Below, piece after piece: positions 57,709 through 64,000 of a stretch of 64,000 nt of DNA (positions within the stretch are counted from its first letter, which is position 1; every line of letters starts with the position of its first letter). Location: positions 62,001-126,000 of the forward strand of contig MU385778.1 of NCBI GenBank assembly GCA_022497155.1, given 5' to 3'. The position numbers and the translations under genes are program-made. The DNA comes from Whalleya microplaca (lineage: Eukaryota; Ascomycota; Sordariomycetes; Xylariales; Xylariaceae). Below the pieces are notes generated by a model. That model saw only the letters and a program-made list of their open reading frames with translations, was not told where the DNA came from and ran no database searches.

Positions 57709-60700
57709 GAGCCTCGGCTTAGGGTGAAGCGTGAGCGTGAGTCGAGTTAGGTTGGGGAGGGGGATGGTAGTGGTGGTGGTAGATGGGGGTATGGAAGAGG
57801 GTGTAATAGTCGAGTGCAAGTTGAAGAGAGAGAATTTAGTTATTCGGCTCAGTTGCTGATGGTTGGTTGATAGCATGGGTTCGCAGATGAAGAGGAATGA
57901 TATGATAGTTTGCACGCACACTTGCGTTTGAGAGTGGTTCTTGGTTGCATTTCAGATCATCGTGCGGTTTATTCGAGTCGTTATGGGTTAGGTGCTCGCT
58001 CTATCCTGTGATTTATTATGTAGTATACATGTATAACGCAGACTCGTGGAAGATAGTAGTCATAGCGCAGAGGGGCATAGTTAAGATAGTAATTATGCCA
58101 CAAGATCAGGTCTTTCTATCTATTTACTACTGGGTATCGTGAATATTATGTGGTTATTGCTCTGTTCAAATCTTCCACCAGGTGCTTATTGTAACATTTC
58201 CCTGGCAGGTGTGCTGGCGTAGTTGCGAACTATGTCGCGAGTTCTAACGTCTTTTGGTTTATACAACGAGTCATTACGGCTCGATGATGGTCGATGCATA
58301 CAACCTACGAGGTAGAAGTATTACAACCTCGTGGGCTAGAATATGCGTACATACGGCTCCTTTCTCATGCGTTGTCTTCGTTACGGGTGCCTTTGAGCAC
58401 ATGGATTCACTCAACATCGGGACTTTGGTGTACCATTGTATCTTAGTGAGGTCCATAGGGAGTTATCTGAATCCGTAGATGATATCTAGCGGGATAGGCC
58501 TTTATACGACTTGGTATATATGAATATATCTGGATGCTTACGTTGGTCCTCATGCCGGGAAGTGTAGATCAGAAAGGGGGCGCTTCGATGGCATCAGCGT
58601 GGGAAATGGTGGAGTATTAGTCGTAGCTATATCTCTGTTCAGCCTTCTTGTCTCTGGGGTTGGAGTTCAAGCTTGAGGCCGATATGGAGTGTAGACGGAG
58701 TATCTACGGAGGCTGGATGGGCAACTGGTTTCTGGTCTTAGATGTACACAGGGGCTATAAATAGCACTGCTTTATCTGGAATGGAACTTTAGGAGATAGT
58801 TTTATTTTGTCCTATTGGTACCCTATGCGCTGTGGTATTTCTAAGGGTGGTTCGGGGTCGGTGCCTGCGACCTGGCGGGACAGTTGTCTGTGCTGGGTAT
58901 TGTGTAATATCATGGAAGTTAGGAACATAGAATGGATATTTTTGATCAATGGTATTTTCTCTTCATAGTAAACAAGCTAGTTGTTTGGGTTTTCTACAAG
59001 AGATGATGTGCCTGTAGATCTGGGACGTGAATAGGGACGGGGGGAGGGGGGAAGGGGGTGTGTGTATGAAGCAACGAGAAGGTCGACCTCCATGGGAATG
59101 GCATCATGTCCACTAGGCACTATTTATGAACCAAGCAACAGCGCGCACAGCGCATATATTAACCACTTCCTTGTACCTAGGTAGCTATGTGTCTCCCCCG
59201 TTAAACTTGTACGTACCTACCTAAGGCAACCGGGCACCCAGGTACGTACCCGGTGAATGCGGCAGAAGACTTATATACCATAGCAACAGCCTGTATTCCT
59301 AACCGGAAACACCCCTCCCACCCAAAGCAGCTTGGTTCATGGGAGGGGATCGCCGGCCAGATAAAATTCCCAAAGGAGTTTTTCGTAGGTTCCAGGTTCA
59401 AGCCACCGGTGGGTTCTGACTCATCACAGCTGCGAGTGCTTGATCTGGAACCGAGCTTTTTTGTCAATTTTCATTATATCTTTTATATATCTTTTAATTT
59501 TTTTCTTCCTTTTTTTTTACTTCGTTTTGGCCCTTCTCTTGACAGGGCAGATTGACGACATAAGAAACTAACGCGCTAATGCTGCATGTATAACTAGGAG
59601 TCATATAATCTGGCATTTTAACCACGACTGGCCTAAGGATTATAAAGGCATTCGAAGTCGACTTTAATAGTTGGCCATGTAGTACTCTCTGGTTGAGTTA
59701 TGAAAGCGCTTTTCGCCGTTTTAGCAGCAACTGGAACTTCCGGTGCATGATGCCCTCCGGCATTTTGCCGACGGAGTCTTGCGCCCTATGTGTTTTATAC
59801 TTGTCCGTACACACAAGCTGACAGCTTCGAGGGGTGCTATTGATAAGTTATTGCTTGGTTTGGTCATTGTTTGCCACCCGACTTATATCAAGGATCTTCT
59901 CCCTATCTGTATCTCCTTAACCGCCCGATGATAGAGTCGGCATAGGTAAGAATGGTGGAAGCACCACAAAGACACCAGAAGTGACTCCTTAGAAATGACT
60001 GAGCGGGTATGTAATATATCTACTGTTACTTTATCGATGGGACTTTTTACCATATTAAACCGCTAACAGGCGCTATGATGATAGCAGGTGCGGCGTCTAT
60101 ATCTTTGATACTAATTATGGCCAGTTCGGTTACTTGCTCTTAGACAGGCTGAATGCCAGCAGTCTAGTATGAGCATAATGCTGCATATTCTTATGGAGGG
60201 TTAATATAACATGCCCATCCGTAATCTTCGATGGTTTCTGTCAATAATACGGCACCCGCTAGCGGGGCCATGATCGATCCCAAATTCCTGCTTTCCTGTT
60301 CCAGTAGCAGTAATTCCTGTCAATGGTGGTTGTGACGGATATCGAGAGCAAGCAAGGAGAAGTCGGCTCTAGGTTTATGTCTAAGAAATGGAACATGCCC
60401 ACATACCTATTAACCTGGTCATTAAAGTATTGACAAAACGACGAATGGCTGCTAGTGCGATAATCTAAAAGATGGTCCAATGGATAATGTAGTATGTGAG
60501 TAGTGTAGGGTGTCATTTATTATCCACATTAGCCTCGAGAACTTTTTATTTGCTATTAAGAGTTATTACTCTTGAAACGTGACTCGGCGTCAGGGCTAAC
60601 GAACAATTCCAAACTACCTGGAAAGACAGGTCACTAAGGCCATAGCTGCAATGTGTGGCTCACTTTTTATCGCTATCATAGTCGGAAAAAATTCTTAAAC

Positions 60701-61114
60701 TATTCCTGAGTGAAGGGGGTGACAAAGTTCATCATAATTCAGCCAAGATATTGCAAAGGAAGCCTGGCCGAAATTGGTATGATATCTTTATTTCTGTATA
60801 AAACTTTCTTGGAGAGCAACTTTATTAGACCTAACCCCTCCATCGACTAGCATATCAGCGAAGCAGGATACCTTCGTCTCGCAGAGAGTACAGCGGAAGC
60901 CTTGGCTCACAGAACAAGTGCAGTACTCCTACCGGATCTCTTCTCACATCCCACATCTCACACCCTGAAGAAATATAGTTGTAGCCAACCCATGTGCCAT
61001 GATGCCTAGATCTCAGTATATACGACAGTTTGGGGTCCTGGGCGATTTCCAAGCGACTAGGGATCGATCTTAACGTTGTCAGAACGGCCATCATGAGCAA
61101 TGATTTTGGCATTC
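57709..61114. other. Gene-poor spacer, 3.4 kb
   Basis: No supported gene on either strand. The first 150 bp are G-rich 3' flank of CWC22. A T-rich stretch (59459-59520) and scattered TACGTACC words occur. Frames at 57945-58142, 58254-58478 and 59253-59555 have no motif or splice support. No RNA gene or transposon signature was recognised. Confidence 0.5.
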
Positions 61115-62752
61115 CTAACGTTGGATGGGATATAATTTCGGGGGAGCAAACTTGACGGTCACACCTTGACAGCTCGGGAGACTGTTCGGAGTAGGTCTAT
61201 GCGGGAGACTGCTTAGAATACTGTATGGATCCTCCCGGAAGACAATCTCTTTGAGATGAGGAAAGAATCCATCCTTGCAAGCTTGCATCAGACGTTCAAA
61301 GAAGCGTGTCAGCGCGCGGGGGTAGTCAACCGTAGCAAACGCCTCGTCTTCAGGGTCCCACGTCTCCACCAGCTCCAGTCGTTTGAGTGAGCGTGGGAAA
61401 ATCGAGGGGATTGGTGTCTCCCCTAGATCTTCAGCCTTCTCAAACAAGTGGACCAAGTCGATCTTCAAATGTTCGAGGGCGTGTAGACGTGGTAAACTTG
61501 TTAGCCAGCCCTCCGGTGGATGGTTCTCGACATCTAGTGCGACCTCGTCTCTAACCGGGAAATCGCTCGTGGCCAAGTAGCGTCCCAGCTCGATCATTGA
61601 TAGCTTCAATGAACGAAGCGATTTTGCTACTTTCAGGAGCGTGCCATTGAGCGATTTGTTGCCGGCCTGGTAGAGTCGGCCGGGCGAGGGTTTTACGGCC
61701 ACATGCAGATGCTGAAGGTTGACGTATGGCTTCAAAAGATCGTGGAGGTCGCTTTCTTGGATAATCACGCTCTTCAACTTGATAGTTTCCGTCGATGGCA
61801 ACGTGGTTTGCTGTGCTTCTAAGCGCTCTCTTTCGGCTTGGGACCGTGATCTCAGTATCCGCTTTATGTCCCCCTGGTGAATCTCCACGCACTTCAGACT
61901 CGGGAACGATGTGAGAATCTTAGTGTCTTCGAGACACCAAAGCCTGGGGTGACCATGGGCGATGCGACTATAAGAGTCCTGGAGCTGTATTTTGGTCATA
62001 GAAGCTAGGAATCCCGGTTCACGGCCTCTTTGGTCTACCAAACTTTCGAAGGAAGAGTACATCATATACACATTGTGCCGTTCAACCGTAGGTGTGTGTA
62101 TATGTAACGTATCTAGTCTTGTCGCGAAAGTGAGGATGCAGACAAAGTTCAGTTGGCAGTATCTGGCGTAGGCCATGGACGCGGGAGCCGTCGACGTTGC
62201 CGGAAATTCGTCACTGTAGATCCGCGCAAAGTTCTTCAAGCGATCGAGTCGAGTTTTATCCTCTGGTGACAAGTCCGCAGGGTCGTCTGTTCTAGCCTCC
62301 CAGAAGTCGGAGGCCTTGTCTATGCAAGCGCGGTATGTATGATACACTTGCAGTCCTCTTTGGAGCATTATGGGGAGGGCGGGCCTATCCAAGGACACGA
62401 CATGGCGAATGTGGTGCCGGTAGTTAGGTTGGAGGTAGAGTGTATGAAGGAGGGGAATGACACGCCCGGGGTTTAAAATGATTATCCTGTGGTAGAGCAA
62501 AGGCAAAGCATTTTGTGAAATTTTTCTTGACACCAGGCATAGGTCGAGTAACGTGTAATACGGATTCTCGCGAGGTGTTTTAGAGCCAGTTTTTAGGGCA
62601 TTGGGGATAAACGGTGTGAAAATAATCTGAACGAGTTCGTTCGGAAGTGATGAAAGTTGAGGCATCGGTTTCTGATAGTTGACAAGGCGCCGAGGGTCAG
62701 AATATAGATATGGCATGATGTGAGAAGGGAAGGGCTGGAAAGTTCCCAACAA
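61115..62752 (-). CDS. F-box protein with LRR-like region
   Basis: A single 545-aa frame. An F-box-like start, PQLSSLPNELVQIIFTPFIP, lies near residues 31-50, followed by LLDLCLVSRKISQNALPLLY (about 69-88), the usual second half of fungal F-box motifs. The rest has Leu-rich helical repeats such as LKCVEIHQGDIKRIL, LLKVAKSLRSLKLSMIELG and RLHALEHLKIDLVHLFEKAE, which suggest an LRR-type substrate-binding platform. F-box proteins recruit targets to SCF (Skp1-Cullin1) ubiquitin ligases; the target is unknown. An internal Met at residue 13 (62716) gives a shorter alternative start. The coding frame is long and intact, and most fungal genomes carry many such genes. Confidence 0.8.
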   Translation of the reverse strand: MLGTFQPFPSHIMPYLYSDPRRLVNYQKPMPQLSSLPNELVQIIFTPFIPNALKTGSKTPRENPYYTLLDLCLVSRKISQNALPLLYHRIIILNPGRVIPLLHTLYLQPNYRHHIRHVVSLDRPALPIMLQRGLQVYHTYRACIDKASDFWEARTDDPADLSPEDKTRLDRLKNFARIYSDEFPATSTAPASMAYARYCQLNFVCILTFATRLDTLHIHTPTVERHNVYMMYSSFESLVDQRGREPGFLASMTKIQLQDSYSRIAHGHPRLWCLEDTKILTSFPSLKCVEIHQGDIKRILRSRSQAERERLEAQQTTLPSTETIKLKSVIIQESDLHDLLKPYVNLQHLHVAVKPSPGRLYQAGNKSLNGTLLKVAKSLRSLKLSMIELGRYLATSDFPVRDEVALDVENHPPEGWLTSLPRLHALEHLKIDLVHLFEKAEDLGETPIPSIFPRSLKRLELVETWDPEDEAFATVDYPRALTRFFERLMQACKDGFFPHLKEIVFREDPYSILSSLPHRPTPNSLPSCQGVTVKFAPPKLYPIQR

Positions 62753-63492
62753 TAGGATGACTCAAGGTTCTTCAAGAGGTTGGTTGAGGATGGTAAATAT
62801 GTGGTGTGGATGTGGATTGGAAAGGGTGAAGAAAGGATTCCCAGAAGTCTGATCGGGGACATATATGTAGGGAAAGTGTGAAGGGTACAATCAGAGATAA
62901 AGGTCATACATACACCTCAGAAAGTGCACTAGAAATAAAGTTGAAGTTATGTATGTTCTTTTAAATAATAGAACTATCTTTTTAGGTTTAAAGTCCGTTA
63001 ACGCTTATTACTACAATGATAGCAACAGACCTTCTAGGTGTCGAAGCGGGCAGTAAATTCTTTGCTTAAAACTATATAAACAGAGACTTAATCAAAGTGG
63101 CAGTTGAAGAGTAGTCGAATGCCTCTATTAGAATCTTGAGCGATTCAATATGTACATTCTCGGCGACCAAGGTTATCAATACATATGCGTAAATGATCAT
63201 GAGGCTTGACGCAAAGACGTCTAGTTTATCTATCTTCTCTTTTCATAGGTTCTAATACTAATTTAGTATATATGATTTAAGATTTAAAGATAGCAGAAAC
63301 GTCGGATATAGATGAAGGTTATCACTTACTAAGTTGACCTAACGTCTTTAAGTTTACACAAAATCGCACTTCACCATTCCGCTTACGTCAGCATTTCCCC
63401 CAAAACACTACACCATCCCCGTCACACATTTCACACAGATCCTACTTCTGTAGAAACTCATACATCCCATCCTATAGTCTCGGAACTCAGCC
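62753..63492. promoter_or_regulatory. Divergent intergenic region, F-box / SnoaL-like
   Basis: 740 bp between the two start codons. The centre (62930-63340) is strongly AT-rich. The last 100 bp before the plus-strand ATG are C/A-rich leader (CACTACACCATCCCCGTCAC). No gene is supported. Confidence 0.45.
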
Positions 63493-63954
63493 ATGCCTCA
63501 TCATAAGCGTGCAGAGCTCCTTCAGGCCGCCACCGCTTTCTGCGACAGTTTTGCGCAGAAGAGACCGCCGGCGGAAATCTTCAGCCACTTCTCCACCTCT
63601 GAGGACATTCTCGCCTACGAACATGGTTTGCCAGAGCTTGCGCCGTTTTTAGGGCGCGAGTTTAAAGGTCAGGACGGGGTTCAGAAGTATTTCGAGATGA
63701 TATTCTCATGCTTAAGTTACGAGCGCATGCAATTCAGCAATTATGCCGTGGATGCAGTCGAGAACAAGGTCTCCGTCCGGGGCACTGCGACTTTCACCTG
63801 GACGGCTACCACTGAGAGCTGGGATGAAGTCTTTACTTATGTGCTTGCCTTCGACGAGCATCACAAGGTTACTCGATATGAAATCTGGGCTGATTCTGGC
63901 GCCGCTTACCTTGCGAGCAAGGGTGAGCTAAAGGAATTACGGAGCAAGCCTTGA
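63493..63954 (+). CDS. SnoaL/NTF2-like small protein, intronless
   Basis: A single-exon frame of 153 aa that starts in a good context (CAGCCATGCC). The order is helical ELLQAATAFCDSFAQKRPPA, then IFSHFSTSEDILAYEHGLPE, then the central GREFKGQDGVQKYFEMIFSC. Cone strands follow (VSVRGTATFTWTATTESWDE and FTYVLAFDEHHKVTRYEIWA), with a final helix, AAYLASKGELKEL. This is the pattern of fungal SnoaL-like proteins of about 150 aa. Ligand and function are unknown. It shares only the fold with the gene at 46857-47540, which has three exons, so they are not recent duplicates. Confidence 0.82.
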   Translation: MPHHKRAELLQAATAFCDSFAQKRPPAEIFSHFSTSEDILAYEHGLPELAPFLGREFKGQDGVQKYFEMIFSCLSYERMQFSNYAVDAVENKVSVRGTATFTWTATTESWDEVFTYVLAFDEHHKVTRYEIWADSGAAYLASKGELKELRSKP

Positions 63955-64000
63955 GCGTCTACTCAGTTGAGAAACTCTCTTGGTTTGATGATTAGGTAGA

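Overview
The window looks like a scaffold piece from a filamentous ascomycete (Pezizomycotina, probably a Sordariomycete). Genes carry short introns of about 50-120 bp with GT...AG ends and frequent CTAA-type branch sites. Genes lie on both strands, and the products are typical fungal proteins: Ku80, Top3, Cwc22, Pam18, Rlp24, Dpm2, a Stb3-type Sin3-binding protein, a Par32/DUF3602 protein, and F-box and BTB proteins. No bacterial-style operon, CRISPR array, viral gene or intact transposon was seen. Exon models were built by hand from splice signals and reading frame; most boundaries are expected to be right to within a base or two.

Layout. 1-3.1 kb is gene-free apart from an ATAC microsatellite. 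3.1-4.2 kb (-) encodes a Stb3-like Sin3-binding protein, followed by about 3 kb without a clear gene. 7.2-11.4 kb is a divergent pair: DNA topoisomerase III (-) and a DUF1295 membrane reductase-like protein (+). An orphan 145-aa ORF lies at 12.8 kb. 13.6-17.2 kb is a second divergent pair: a TMEM205/DUF4149-like protein (-) and Ku80 (+). 18.1-20.1 kb holds two tandem BTB/POZ paralogues, and 20.9-23.0 kb a Gfd2/YDR514C-like DEDDh exonuclease. 23.8-25.5 kb is a third divergent pair, Pam18/Tim14 (-) and Rlp24 (+). A Par32-like GRGGAGN-repeat protein (-) lies at 26.0-26.8 kb.

26.8-33.5 kb is gene-poor. 33.5-35.4 kb is a C2H2 zinc-finger gene whose second intron contains an assembly scar (poly-G, ten Ns, a near-duplicate segment and poly-C). 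36.8-38.1 kb is a fungal polytopic membrane protein. 40.8-41.8 kb encodes a small protein with a bactofilin-like beta-helix built from symmetric phase-2 exons. 43.4-46.1 kb is an ING-family PHD protein, and 46.9-47.5 kb a SnoaL-like protein. 49.7-53.3 kb encodes a 1149-aa BCAS3-like propeller protein. 54.0-57.7 kb is a fourth divergent pair, DPM2 (-) and CWC22 (+). An F-box protein (-) at 61.1-62.8 kb and a SnoaL-like protein (+) at 63.5 kb close the window.

The genes do not form one pathway. Most are housekeeping: DNA repair and topology (Ku80, Top3), chromatin (ING, Stb3), splicing (Cwc22), 60S biogenesis (Rlp24), mitochondrial import (Pam18) and ER mannosylation (Dpm2). The least ordinary items are the bactofilin-like gene, the BTB pair with a conserved mini-exon, the DEDDh protein with a large uncharacterised N-terminus, and several extreme gene structures: an ATG-only first exon, a 5-nt first exon, and a frame-neutral intron inside a PHD finger.
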